64,000 nt of DNA from Saprospiraceae bacterium (GTDB taxonomy: Bacteria; Bacteroidota; Bacteroidia; Chitinophagales; Saprospiraceae), in contig JADKCC010000025.1 of assembly GCA_016714785.1 (NCBI GenBank), positions 1 through 64,000 of the forward strand. The letters run 5' to 3'. The notes under the pieces are model-generated. The model was not told the origin of the DNA. It did no database searches and saw only the letters and a program-made list of their open reading frames with translations. Positions 8,691-19,100 of the stretch are shown here, in pieces. The number at the start of each line of letters is the position of its first letter. The stretch's first letter is position 1. A program made the position numbers and the translations under genes.

Positions 8691-9476
8691 ATGAAAATAT
8701 TCATTATTTGTTTTGTATTAGTATTTACTAATATAGATCAAGCAAAAAGTCAAGTTTACTCAATTGGGACTGAAATTGGACTAATTCGGATGAAAACCAA
8801 AGTGAAAGATGGAGGGACAAATGTTTTCGTCCCTCACCAAGCTGTAGGTTACGATGTAGTTGAAAATGTAAAACGTATTTATATTAAATTTACTAAAAAG
8901 TTAGTTTATGAGATAGATTACTCTAGAGCTATTTACACTAATTATATATGTACCAAAAACAATATTATATCTCAAAATTCAATAAAAGAATGTTTAGGTG
9001 AACTTTTTTCAACTAATCAAATAAATTTAAGTCTAGGAAAGGAAATATATATTGTTGATAAACTGAAATTAGTCCCATTTTTTGGGTTGGGATATGTAAG
9101 TTTTGAAAATTTCCTTAAAGGGAGTCAACCTATTGGACTTGGGCAAGGTAGTGGTGGAAGTCAAAATTGGCACTATACATCTGGTTATACTAACCTAAGA
9201 GAAGATAACTTTAATATCAATGCAAAATTAGAATTTTCATACAAAATGAATCCAATTCTAAAATTAAAATTTTTCTTTGGATTTCAACAAGGTGTATTTA
9301 GAATTTATGAAAATAATATTGTTGCTTGGCAGCCAGATAACATAGATGTCTTTTTACAACCTGATGATATCACAAAATTAAAATATGCCAAAAGTGAATC
9401 AAATGGAAGTAATACCCAAATAGGCATTGGCTTTGAATTTATTTTAAACCCTTCATCACAACCAACCTTAAAATAA
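8691..9476 (+). CDS. Outer-membrane beta-barrel protein
   Basis: A 261-residue protein with a signal peptide (MKIFIICFVLVFTNIDQAKS, mature from Q). The body is rich in alternating aromatic/hydrophobic strands such as LVPFFGLGYVSFENF and LKLKFFFGFQQGVFRIY, and ends with IGIGFEFIL, the pattern of Bacteroidota outer-membrane proteins with a porin-type fold. Its stop codon abuts the ATG of the next barrel gene (TAAATG), so the pair is translationally linked. No specific ligand or partner can be read from the sequence. It occupies the same slot as the broken barrel at 5473, although the two are not clearly alignable. Confidence 0.75.
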   Translation: MKIFIICFVLVFTNIDQAKSQVYSIGTEIGLIRMKTKVKDGGTNVFVPHQAVGYDVVENVKRIYIKFTKKLVYEIDYSRAIYTNYICTKNNIISQNSIKECLGELFSTNQINLSLGKEIYIVDKLKLVPFFGLGYVSFENFLKGSQPIGLGQGSGGSQNWHYTSGYTNLREDNFNINAKLEFSYKMNPILKLKFFFGFQQGVFRIYENNIVAWQPDNIDVFLQPDDITKLKYAKSESNGSNTQIGIGFEFILNPSSQPTLK

Positions 9477-10277
9477 ATGAAAACAAATGTGGTTATAGTT
9501 TGCTGTTTGTTACTGCTCTGTCTTAGTTCATTATGTGCTCAGTTATATATTGGAACTGGAATTACAAGGTCATTTTCATATAAATTTAATGGAAATGACT
9601 TAAATTATTCTTATATAAATGTCGATAATAAACCTGTTGAAAATAGTTGGGTAAAAGATAGATCATATAATTTTCTAAGCCTTAACACTGGATATACGAT
9701 AAAAAAAAATAGACAATATCATGATTTTAGAATTATTTTAACAAAGAAAGGTGCTATCAGTTTGCTTGATAAACAAGATTTCTACTTTGACCCAATAATT
9801 TTAGATTTACAGGCTTTCCGTGTAATTGGTACAGGGCCATCTAAACAAATAGAATTAGGTATTTATAACAGTAATATAGGAATAAGATACGGGTATGGCA
9901 AAAATATTAAAAATTGGCTATCCATTTTAGGGTATTTACAAACTGATATAAGTTTAAAAAAGAGATTTACAATAAATTGGTATGCAGATTATGAAAATAA
10001 ACATTCATCTAATTATAGTGAAAATACCTATTCTGAAATTGCATTTAGAAAAGACTCTCCTCTATTTAATAAAGTGTCCAATATTAATCTGGAATTAGGC
10101 ATTAACGGACTCATTCACATAGGTACATACTTTGCAATTAATCTTGATGTGGCTCAAAGCATTATACCATCAGTGCACAAAGGTCCGCACCCTGAATATA
10201 GTGAATATGTATATTTCGAAAAAAATGAATATTTTACATCGGTGCAGGTTGGTTTATTAACTTACTTTGGAAAGTAA
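9477..10277 (+). CDS. Outer-membrane beta-barrel protein
   Basis: A 266-residue protein with the signal peptide MKTNVVIVCCLLLLCLSSLCAQ. Strand-like segments alternate with charged turns, and the protein ends VQVGLLTYFGK, a typical terminal strand. It starts on the base after the upstream stop. This is the last gene of the second lipoprotein/barrel/barrel cassette. Family unknown. Confidence 0.73.
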   Translation: MKTNVVIVCCLLLLCLSSLCAQLYIGTGITRSFSYKFNGNDLNYSYINVDNKPVENSWVKDRSYNFLSLNTGYTIKKNRQYHDFRIILTKKGAISLLDKQDFYFDPIILDLQAFRVIGTGPSKQIELGIYNSNIGIRYGYGKNIKNWLSILGYLQTDISLKKRFTINWYADYENKHSSNYSENTYSEIAFRKDSPLFNKVSNINLELGINGLIHIGTYFAINLDVAQSIIPSVHKGPHPEYSEYVYFEKNEYFTSVQVGLLTYFGK

Positions 10278-10424
10278 ATTACAAAAAAAGTTTTTCTTTA
10301 ATAGTGATTCCTTTTTGATTTGATTTATAAATAGTTAAGACAATGATTTGATTATTTGCTAATTTAATGATATTTTCAAAAGGGCTAACAATTAATTACA
10401 TAAATATTTTGGAAGTATAAAAAA

Positions 10425-10458
10425 CCACCTCATTTTTCTAAATTTGAGGTGGCTTTTA
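10425..10458 (+). terminator. Intrinsic terminator
   Basis: Stem CCACCTC (10425-10431) / GAGGTGG (10446-10452) followed by CTTTT. It lies just before the T9SS gene at 10475 and could end transcription from the barrel operon. The preceding A-run makes it usable in both directions. Confidence 0.7.
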
Positions 10459-10474
10459 AAATAAATTTAATAAA

Positions 10475-11449
10475 ATGAATATTTGTAAATCTCTTGTATT
10501 ACTATTATTTTCTGTTTCAAATACGATATGTTTTGGACAGTCATATATCGTTGAAATCGACTCCATATCTTACGATACTTTAATTGATTATACATCAATA
10601 GTTAAAGAAAATTGGGACGACAGAGTAATACCACCTAATAAATTCGATAAAGAATTTGACCTCGGATTTGATTTTCCTTATTTTGATACTAATTTTGATA
10701 AAGTATATATAAGTAATAAATCGCTTATCGATTTTGAAGGGTTTGATGAATATGCAATGCAATTTTTAGTACAACTTTCCCCATTTTACGCAGTTTTAGA
10801 TCAACCTGATGTCTATAATTCTGATTTTAGATATAAAAGGGATTATGTAGATAATAAATCCGTTTTTATTATTGAATTCAAAAATGTGGATTTGTTCATT
10901 GAAGAAAATACTCAAGTTGATTTGTCCTTTCAATTTTGGCTTTGGGAAAACGGAAATATTGAAATTAGATTTGGCGAATTAAATTGTCCTAACGAGTATT
11001 TTAAACCTGGTTTCGGAGTTTATGATTCATTTTTGAACAAATATTTTACGCTATCGATGACCATATTGTCTAAGGACGGGAATGAAATCATAAATGTTGG
11101 AGGGAACATTAATACAAACCCAATAATACATTACAATACATATTTTGATGACCCACTTGGACTTACTCATTTACCCGCAAAAAATACTGTGTGTAGGTTT
11201 AGGAAGAAAACAACCAGCACCCAAAATCAGGATCAAGGCATAATTAATTTGCCCAATCTTTTAAAGGAGACCATCAATATTCCAGCTGATATAGAATTTA
11301 ATTATTTCTTAATTAGTGATTCTTTTGGCAGAGTGTTGGCCAAAAGCAAAAACAGAAATTTTGATATTTCCAATTTGAGTAATGGTGTGTATTTCATAAC
11401 ATTTTTGCAAGGTTCAAAGGTAGTCACATCAAAATTTCTAAAAATTTAA
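10475..11449 (+). CDS. Secreted protein with T9SS C-terminal sorting domain
   Basis: A 324-residue protein with the signal peptide MNICKSLVLLLFSVSNTICFGQ. The body (about residues 60-230) is beta-rich and contains FDLGFDFPYFDTNFDKVYIS and VDLSFQFWLWENGNIEIRFG, resembling a domain seen in secreted Bacteroidota proteins. The last 75 residues are a type A sorting domain, ending SNGVYFITFLQGSKVVTSKF LKI in outline, which directs export through the T9SS and usually anchoring at the cell surface. The role of the N-terminal domain is unknown. Confidence 0.85.
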   Translation: MNICKSLVLLLFSVSNTICFGQSYIVEIDSISYDTLIDYTSIVKENWDDRVIPPNKFDKEFDLGFDFPYFDTNFDKVYISNKSLIDFEGFDEYAMQFLVQLSPFYAVLDQPDVYNSDFRYKRDYVDNKSVFIIEFKNVDLFIEENTQVDLSFQFWLWENGNIEIRFGELNCPNEYFKPGFGVYDSFLNKYFTLSMTILSKDGNEIINVGGNINTNPIIHYNTYFDDPLGLTHLPAKNTVCRFRKKTTSTQNQDQGIINLPNLLKETINIPADIEFNYFLISDSFGRVLAKSKNRNFDISNLSNGVYFITFLQGSKVVTSKFLKI

Positions 11450-11496
11450 TTCAACTTTCATAAATATACTTTAAAATATTCTAAACAAAAAATTCA

Positions 11497-12243
11497 ATGT
11501 TAAGACTCAATAAATTTATTCTAACGTCAATTTTTTTAATATCAATTAATCAAATTGTATTTAGTCAATCTCAGCTCAAATTGGGTTTAGGTAGCTTTGT
11601 TATACTGGGTAATAATACTCTTGCCAAAGTGGAAGGGTTTTCTGACTTTATAACCGTAAAAAACCCTTATGGTTTTTCCATAAATATGGATTATATGCTA
11701 AACTCTAGTATAAAGGTCAAATCCGGACTTGAATACAAATTTCAAACATTGAAACCTAATAATAATTTCACTTTCAATGCTGAGTTTTTTAGTATTCCAC
11801 TTTTATTAGATTATAAAATCATAGATAAATCCAAGTTTAAAATTTCCTTATCTACGGGATTTTCCTTTGATAAACTCGTATATTATAGCAATAATTATTA
11901 TTATTCATCTACCAATGAAACAAATACAAATTCTGTTTCAATAATGTTAACTACTTCGAAATATTTTCCACAAAAGGCCCTTCATTTTAATTCTATTTCT
12001 TTGCGTTTTGGGTCAGTGTTTTCTAAAAAAATTGGACGGAACAGTGAAATTAATGTTTTTGCATATTACATCCCTCAGCTAAATAACAGATTTAGTGCTG
12101 AAGCATATTTTATCAGGACATCAAAACCTTCTCCTGGATTAGAACTCACTTTAGAATATGATAAGGAGATAAACTTATCCCACCACGGTTTTCAAATTGG
12201 TGCATACTACACCTTTGGCACATTGGTTTTTAAGCAACCTTAG
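11497..12243 (+). CDS. Outer-membrane beta-barrel protein, PorT-like fold
   Basis: A 248-residue protein with a signal peptide ending at VFSQ. Strands such as IPLLLDYKII and FKISLSTGFSFDKLVYY, and the terminal FQIGAYYTFGTLVF, fit the outer membrane beta-barrel (PorT-type) group. It lies 47 bp after the T9SS protein gene in the same orientation and may be co-transcribed. No specific function can be assigned. Confidence 0.72.
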   Translation: MLRLNKFILTSIFLISINQIVFSQSQLKLGLGSFVILGNNTLAKVEGFSDFITVKNPYGFSINMDYMLNSSIKVKSGLEYKFQTLKPNNNFTFNAEFFSIPLLLDYKIIDKSKFKISLSTGFSFDKLVYYSNNYYYSSTNETNTNSVSIMLTTSKYFPQKALHFNSISLRFGSVFSKKIGRNSEINVFAYYIPQLNNRFSAEAYFIRTSKPSPGLELTLEYDKEINLSHHGFQIGAYYTFGTLVFKQP

Positions 12244-12301
12244 AAAATATTTTGCATTAATAACTCACTAAATCAATGGTATCAATAATCCAAATCTAAA
12301 A

Positions 12302-13573
12302 TCAATCACCTATCTTCACATCCTCCAATGCCTGCTCAATATCCCACAAGATATCATTGTAATTTTCTACACCGACAGATATTCTGATCAACTTGTCTGT
12401 GATACCCATCTCTAGTCGGTGTGCCTCTTCTATACCTGCGTGAGTCATAGAAGCTGGATGCTCCGCCAGACTTTCAGTACTGCCTAGACTGACAGCTAGT
12501 TGGATGAGTTTCAGATTATTTAGGAAAGCAAATGCTTCTTTTTCTCCACCTTTGATATCAAAAGAGAGCATAGCACCAGGTGATAGATATTGCCGTTGGT
12601 AGGTATTATAGTTGGTACTATCTTCATTGATCAATCCTAGGTAATATACTTTTTCAACTTTGGGGTGTATATTTAGGTAATTTGCGATGACGGTAGCATT
12701 TTTGGTCTGTTGTTCCATTCTCACTTTCAGTGTTTCAAGACTTCTCATGAGCAACCATCCTGTGTTAGGGCTTGCCATATTGCCAAGAAAGGTACGTAAT
12801 GTTTTTACTCTTTTCATGAGTTCAAAAGATCCCAATACAGCACCAGCGATGACGTCACTATGGCCACCAATATATTTTGTAGCTGAGTACATTACTATGT
12901 CTGCACCATGTCGCAGTGGATGTTGCCAAAGTGGTCCCATGTAGGTATTATCTACGGCAGTAAGTACTTTTTGATCTAGATTTGAATATTTTTGTGCTAT
13001 TCGTACACACATTTCTATATCTATGATGGCATTGGTAGGATTGGCAGGTGTCTCTATAAAAATCATGGCTAATTTATCTGCTTTCCCAGTATTCTCCAGT
13101 AAAGTGATAATGTCCGTTTCACTCATTTCAGGTCTGAATCCTACAGTATCGATGCCTATTTTTGGCAAAAAAGTATTGATAAAATGATCTGTACCACCGT
13201 ACACAGGCATCGAGTAAAGAAGAAGATCGCCTGGTTTTAAAAACTCAAGCAATACAGTAGTGATGGCTGACATCCCACTCTCAAAAACTGCACATTCGTC
13301 TGCCTTGTCCCAAAGACAAAGACGATTTTCTAATATTTCAAGATCCGGATTGTTAAGTCTGGAATAAATCAAGCCCATCTCTTCATTGACTTTTTGCTCT
13401 CTGATACCATAAGCCACTTCAAAAAAAGCTTTGCCTTCTTCAGCACTTTTAAATACAAAGGTAGATGTCTGAAATATAGGACATTTGATCGCTCCTTCTG
13501 ACAATTCTGGTTTGTACCCATAAGACATCATCATCGATTCTGGACTAAAGGTATGATTTTTTACTGGCTTCAT
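12302..13573 (-). CDS. Cys/Met-metabolism PLP enzyme, probably methionine gamma-lyase
   Basis: A 423-residue PLP enzyme of fold type I. It shows the YSRLNNPDLEILENRL substrate/cofactor loop, the SMPVYGGT stacking region (Tyr125), the cofactor-ring Asp in AVDNTY (Asp208) and the Schiff-base lysine in SATKYIGGHSD (Lys233). These are shared by methionine gamma-lyase, cystathionine gamma-lyase and cystathionine gamma-synthase; the N-terminus and the divergent Lrp gene favour methionine gamma-lyase, which makes methanethiol, 2-oxobutyrate and ammonia. A minus-strand -7 box TACCTTTG at 13603-13596 lies 23 bp upstream of the ATG. The exact substrate needs assay. Confidence 0.85.
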   Translation of the reverse strand: MKPVKNHTFSPESMMMSYGYKPELSEGAIKCPIFQTSTFVFKSAEEGKAFFEVAYGIREQKVNEEMGLIYSRLNNPDLEILENRLCLWDKADECAVFESGMSAITTVLLEFLKPGDLLLYSMPVYGGTDHFINTFLPKIGIDTVGFRPEMSETDIITLLENTGKADKLAMIFIETPANPTNAIIDIEMCVRIAQKYSNLDQKVLTAVDNTYMGPLWQHPLRHGADIVMYSATKYIGGHSDVIAGAVLGSFELMKRVKTLRTFLGNMASPNTGWLLMRSLETLKVRMEQQTKNATVIANYLNIHPKVEKVYYLGLINEDSTNYNTYQRQYLSPGAMLSFDIKGGEKEAFAFLNNLKLIQLAVSLGSTESLAEHPASMTHAGIEEAHRLEMGITDKLIRISVGVENYNDILWDIEQALEDVKIGD

Positions 13574-13595
13574 GATATTGATATTTATTCTAATG

Positions 13596-13603
13596 CAAAG
13601 GTA
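13596..13603 (-). promoter_or_regulatory. -7 box for the gamma-lyase gene
   Basis: Minus strand TACCTTTG matches TAnnTTTG, the Bacteroidota -7 consensus. No good -33 TTTG lies 19-21 bp further upstream, as expected for an activator-dependent gene; the Lrp gene starts in the opposite direction in the same gap. Confidence 0.45.
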
Positions 13604-13684
13604 ATAATAGCAACTACATTCTAATTATAGTTTTGATATTAGGAATAATATTCTTAAAAGATATATAAATATAGAAAATATAAT

Positions 13685-13692
13685 TACTTTTG
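13685..13692 (+). promoter_or_regulatory. -7 box for the Lrp-family gene
   Basis: TACTTTTG matches TAnnTTTG and lies 36 bp before the ATG at 13729. The -33 region is not recognisable. Confidence 0.45.
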
Positions 13693-13728
13693 TTTTGAAA
13701 TTTTAAAACTTTTAGAAAAATAATCTTT

Positions 13729-14184
13729 ATGCCAGACTCATTTGACTTAGCCATCCTAAGAGAAGTGCAGCAAAATGCAAAAATTACTGTTAAAGAATTG
13801 AGCGATAAAATAAATCTAAGCCCAACACCTACCTTCGAGCGACTTAAAAAATTAGAAAAGGAGCAGATGATCTTGGGCTATCATGCTAGGATCAATGGTA
13901 AAAAATTGGGATTGGGTCTCACAGTCTTATGTAATGTCTCGCTCCGTCATCATCAGCGTGAATTGATAGAAAAGTTTCAGTCAGATATCGTGGGTTTTGA
14001 CGAAGTGAGAGACTGTTACCACATAGCCGGTATGTATGATTATTTGCTCAAGGTAGTCGTAACTGATATGGATGCGTATCAGCAGTTCGTAAGCAAGAAA
14101 TTAGCTTCGTTAGATAACATAGGGAATGTACAAAGTTCATTTGTCATGACAGAAATAAAATCAGAAATTGGGTTTAATATCTAA
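13729..14184 (+). CDS. Lrp/AsnC-family transcriptional regulator
   Basis: A 151-residue protein with the two-part architecture of the family: an N-terminal winged helix-turn-helix (residues 4-60, LREVQQNAKITVKELSDKIN and SPTPTFERLKKLE) and a C-terminal RAM effector-binding domain (VRDCYHIAGMYDYLLKVVVTD). Members form octamers that sense amino acids. It is transcribed divergently from the methionine gamma-lyase-type gene across a 155-bp gap, so it probably controls that gene in response to methionine or a related amino acid; this is inference from position. Confidence 0.93.
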   Translation: MPDSFDLAILREVQQNAKITVKELSDKINLSPTPTFERLKKLEKEQMILGYHARINGKKLGLGLTVLCNVSLRHHQRELIEKFQSDIVGFDEVRDCYHIAGMYDYLLKVVVTDMDAYQQFVSKKLASLDNIGNVQSSFVMTEIKSEIGFNI

Positions 14185-14282
14185 CAACATTAAACCCAAC
14201 TTCTACTTCCGAAATGTTTTATTTATTACTCAAAAGATCATGCGATCACCCAATCACTCAATCCTTCGCTGGCTCGATTATA

Positions 14283-14576
14283 TTACTGAGCGCCTTCTAT
14301 CAGCGACTGCAATTGTGTCAAAGACTGCATACCTGATTGTCTCCAAAGGATTTCGCCTTTTTTGTACAGTACGAAGGTAGGTACACCTTGGATTTTCATT
14401 TTTTCAGCAATAGCAGGATTTTTGTCCACATCTATTTTGATGATTTTCCCCTTCTCCCCTATTTTAAGTGCCAACTGTTCTAAAACTGGAGCCATAGCTT
14501 TACATGGTCCACACCACGCTGCTGTAAAATCCACTAATGTAGGCGTATCACTATTAATGATTTCTGTATATGTCAT
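14283..14576 (-). CDS. Thioredoxin
   Basis: A 97-residue protein with the canonical redox site WCGPC at residues 21-25 and the cis-proline loop GVPTF at about 64-68, slightly shorter than the usual 105-110. It has no signal peptide, so it acts in the cytoplasm as a disulphide reductase for thioredoxin-dependent enzymes. It is a single gene, convergent with the Lrp gene. Confidence 0.93.
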   Translation of the reverse strand: MTYTEIINSDTPTLVDFTAAWCGPCKAMAPVLEQLALKIGEKGKIIKIDVDKNPAIAEKMKIQGVPTFVLYKKGEILWRQSGMQSLTQLQSLIEGAQ

Positions 14577-14754
14577 GTTTTTTTAATTATTTTGTTAAAA
14601 TGAATACAAAAGTAAGGGCAATTAAGTTCCAGTTGTGTGATTTGTGTTACACAGATAGTGGTGATGTAAGGTGTAGATCAAGAAAATTATCAAAAACCTT
14701 TTACACGGAAGACAATATCTTCAGATTATTCGTTTTATAAAGATAAAAATTTAC

Positions 14755-15461
14755 ATGATGAGTTTGTTTACCTTCAGAATAGCAAGAGTTGGATATATTT
14801 TAGTATTAGTATTGACAATGCAAAGTTGCAGTCATAGTTTGGTTTACAGCCCTGCATTGAATTTACCATCCAAACCATTAAGACAAAATGAAACTGATAT
14901 TCATGCGGCTTTAGAATTATTCCCTGAGACAAGGCCATCAGCGAACAATAGTTTTACAACTTTGGGTTTTACAAGTTCACTTGGATATGGGTTTACTGAC
15001 AAATTTAATATGTATGGTAGGTTGTGGATAACTGCGAAAAGCGGAATGATACGTTCAGGTATCTCCATCAATGGGCAAATCATAAAAAGGATAGATGAAG
15101 ACCAATATCTAACAATATTGCCACGGATTGGTGTTGTCATGGACAATAATACCCTACAAGGATATGGTGTTAGTGTTTCTAGTATTTATACAAGTAAATT
15201 TACAAAAAAACTAGCATCTATGGTGGTGCTGGATTATTATGGGGCATCCATTATTTAGGTAGTGCTGTCAATCCACGTGGTGAATCAAAAATACCCATGG
15301 GTTTTGGACTACTATTTAATACAGGAATTGTTTGGGATATATCACCATCTTTAAGATTAAATATGGAGATCAATCCTGTCTATCAAATAAATACTTTTGA
15401 AAATAATCAAAAATTTGTAATATCATCAACATTAGGTTTTGGATATACCTTTCACAAATAA
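14755..15461 (+). pseudogene. Outer-membrane/lipoprotein barrel with a single frameshift in an A7 run
   Basis: The first frame (167 codons) encodes a lipoprotein-like N-terminus (LVLTMQSC, Cys at about 25) and barrel strands such as LGFTSSLGYGFTDKFNMYG, then stops at 15258. Right after the A7 tract at 15204-15210 another frame continues coherently: SIYGGAGLLWGIHYLG through LNMEINPVYQI, to a terminal strand STLGFGYTFHK with stop at 15461. One added A restores a protein of about 235 residues. It may be a true null allele, a slippage-controlled gene or a sequencing error. Confidence 0.75.
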
Positions 15462-15491
15462 TTTAATTAGTAATGAGCAAAAGAAAATTAT

Positions 15492-16013
15492 TTAAAAATA
15501 AATGCAACTACCTGCATTTACTGAAAACATAAATATGCCAGTGGTAAAATTAGCACCTGCATAGATACCTATTCGATCATTCATGTCGTGAATGTACGAA
15601 AGATCTACATCTACGCCATGATAATATCCGCCTCTTCCGCTCAGATTGTCTTGATCTCCCGCTGTGGATGTAAGATGTGCCAATCTATAACCCAAGCCAA
15701 GATTAATACTTGAAGCTCCACTTGTATTTACAGCTTTTTGTAACCCAACACCATAAATATTAATAGATTTATGAGAATAAATTCGACCACTGCTTTGTTT
15801 TTCTGCTCCACTACCTTTCATATAAATTCCTTTCACAATAAATCCATTTTTGATAGCTCTCCCATATCCTGCGGATAAAAATGTCATTCCCGACAAACCA
15901 TCTACACCACCATATCACGCTATTTTATCGTTATAATAGTATGTCGGTAATCCTGCCTCAAAGGTTAGAAAATGCCAACTATTTATTTTTGAAAAATAAT
16001 ATCTAAATAATTC
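15492..16013 (-). pseudogene. Remnant of an outer-membrane protein gene, with in-frame stop and no start
   Basis: The open part, 15492-15896, reads barrel-like sequence (FLSAGYGRAIKNGFIVKGIYMK; INLGLGYRLAHL; IGIYAGANFTTGIFMFSV). The same frame continues upstream as WHFLTFEAGLPTYYYNDKIA, a TGA at 15917-15915, then YGGVDGLSGM, and is closed by TAA at 16016-16014. There is no ATG or signal peptide. It is therefore a 5'-truncated gene with a nonsense codon. A TTG-started 134-residue product is unlikely. Confidence 0.65.
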
Positions 16014-16040
16014 TTACACTACAATTTACAATATATTCTA

Positions 16041-16048
16041 TACATTTG
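16041..16048 (+). promoter_or_regulatory. -7 box upstream of the propeller gene
   Basis: TACATTTG fits TAnnTTTG, 117 bp before the ATG of the T9SS propeller gene. The -33 element is poor. Confidence 0.35.
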
Positions 16049-16164
16049 CCTTAAATTTTCAGTATTTGATATTGTAACTGCAAACATGCCGTAAAAGATA
16101 TTTAAAAATCAGTGTTTGCAAGAATTAAATAAAATCTGATTTTACATTTTTAAAAAGCGCCAGT

Positions 16165-19100
16165 ATGAACCTAAAGAAATATTTTCTAAGTTGTATTTTT
16201 TCTTTTTTGTTAATCAATACCTCTTATAGCCAGACTTCAGATTTTCAGGTAATGGGTACAGGTGGAGGAGGATATATGTACGCACCATCTTTAAGTCCAC
16301 ATGACACGATGACTATGTATGTCAATTGTGATATGGCAGGTGTTTACAAGTCTATCAATGGAGGTAATTCTTGGCAATTAATAGATAATCAGCAACTAGT
16401 AAGCACAACCAAATCTAAAGTGCAATTTACATCTGACCCGGCTGTACTCTATACAGTGCATAGGATGATAGATAATTCTGCGGATGCACCGATATCTTCC
16501 AAAGGTATTCCAGTAAAAAGTGTGGATGGTGGCGCTCATTGGTCTCCGATTAATGATCCTTCTTCCACAGGCATACATTTCCTAAGTGCCGATCCCAATA
16601 GTACACAAAATATTATCATTAACGAATATGACAAAATATTTCTTTCTACTGATGGTGGTACTAGCTTCAAAATCATCTACATCCCAAATTCAGGCATCGT
16701 CAGAGTCGCTGGCGTAGTTTGGGATAATGGATTGATAATCATTGGCACCAACGAAGGTTTGTTGGTAAGTCGTGACAGTGGACTTAGTTTTAATATAGAA
16801 TCAGTACCAGGAATACCTACCGACGAAGGCATATTTCATCTGTCTCATGCTAAAATAGGTAATGATATCACACTGTATTGTGTCACTGCACATCAAGACT
16901 ATCTGGCGCCATGGAACGATCCTCGTAGTGTAAAAGATGACGTGAGAAATATTTATAAGTTTAAATTCAATTCGCAGGCACTTTGGCAAAATATAAGAAA
17001 CAATATCCAATCTGATCTGAAAATTCTATGGGTAGATAACGCCAAAAATAATGCAAACATACTATGGGCTTCTGCGGAAGATGGGGACAATGCTCCCTTT
17101 GTATTTAAATCTGTCGATGGTGGTAGCTCTTGGTCCAATGCCTTTAATATTACAGAAAATATGACCACAGGCTGGGCTGGAGGAAGTGAATCGGCTTTTT
17201 GGTACTATTTTATGGGTGTAGCGTGGGGTATAGATGTAGATCAAAACAATCCTGACAGAGTCTTATTGTCAGATGGATATTCGCATTACACCGTAGATGG
17301 AGGCAAAACTTGGAGACAAATGTACGTAGATCAATCAACCCAAAACCAGCTGGGAAGCTCTGGAGATAAATATAAATTTTATAAAAGTTCAGGTCTCAAT
17401 GTTACTTCTAGTGCTAGTCTTCATTTTATAGATGAAAAAAAAGTGTTTGCGTCTTGTTATGATATTGGCAATCAATACACTGAAAATGGTGGAGAAACAT
17501 GGACATTTGGTAGAAATACATTTCACAATTATGGTCCCGTAGCAAATAATAATTGGTATCGAATAGTCGAAAACAAAGACAAAAAGATACTCTATGCCGC
17601 CATTGCTGGACTCAATGATTTGTATCAAGACGGACGAATTTGTGACAACTGTATTGCCACCACCGGCCTAGTGTTGACCTCGATGGATGAAGGGAGAAAA
17701 TGGGATACTTTATTGTATCTTCCTTATCCTATTGTATGGATAGAGATATCTCCAGTCAATCCTGAAATACTGATGATAAGTGTAGCACATCATACAGAAG
17801 GTGGACTATTTTTATCTATGGATGCGGGCAAAACTTGGCAAAAAACAAATAATCCAATTAGGACTCAAGGAAGACCATATAATATAAGGATGCTAAAAGA
17901 TGGTTCTATAGTAGTGAGTTATGCTGCAAGACCAATTAGCAATGATGGCGAATCGTCAGATGAATTGATGGAAGCTAGTGGTGTATTTTTTAGCACTGAT
18001 TTGGGACAAACTTGGGAAGATAGATCGTATCAAAATATGAAATACTTCACAAAAGACATCATCATTGACCCACATGATAGTACTCAAAACACATGGTATG
18101 CTGCAGTTTGGGGAAGATTTACGACTTTTCCAGGTATCAATAACCAAGACAATGGAGGACTTTATAAAACTACGGATAGAGGTGTGACCTGGCAAAGGAT
18201 ATTTAAAAATGAACGAACACAAAGTTGTGCCATTCATCCCAATGTAAATGACAGAATATATGTAAGTACCGACAATGAAGGTTTGTATGTTTCTTGGGAA
18301 AATGTTGGTGGCAATTACGATTTCCAAAGGGTAGAAAGTTATCCTTATGTCAGGCCCAAAAGAATATTTTTCAATCCATTTACACCCTGTGAAATGTGGG
18401 TTACTACGATGGGAGGCGGAATTTGGAAAACTTATGACATTATAAAACCTATTATAAATACCCAAGAGACAGCAGCTTGCTTGGATAAAGTCTTTACTGC
18501 AAACATTCAAAATAACATTTTCACCAATATGCAATGGCAAGTGGAAAACGGAGCCATTAGTCAAGGGCAAGGTACTCCAAATATTGATATAGTTTGGACG
18601 AAGGCAAATACTTCATTATTAACAGTTGGACTAAATAGTACATCAGCTGTATGTAAGACATTCGATAGTACTTATATCATGGTGAACCCACTACCTTCAT
18701 CAAAATTTGACCAAATACAGGATGACAAGACCTTCACTTTCATCAATGAGAGTAGTGATGCAACTCAGTATTTATGGGATTTTGGAGACAATACCACAAG
18801 CAATGAAATTTCTCCCGTTCATATTTACGATGATTATGGTACTTACAACGTCACATTGGTGAGCTCTAATGATTGTGGAAGCTCGGAAGTTATTAAAACA
18901 ATTGAGATTATTACATCCACTGAACATTCTGAGTTAATTCCTAATGTACAAATAGCGCCCAATCCAACTCATGAATCTGTCAATGTCATTTTTGACAACA
19001 ATACCATTTCAAAATTTGACTTTGTAAATTATAATGGTACATTACTATTTGAAGGAACATACCCGCAAAATATTAATTTATCAACTTTAATATTGGCTAA

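Noticed and set aside
17956..18570. 204-codon minus-strand ORF inside the propeller gene
   Set aside because: Antisense shadow of a clear protein with Asp-box repeats.
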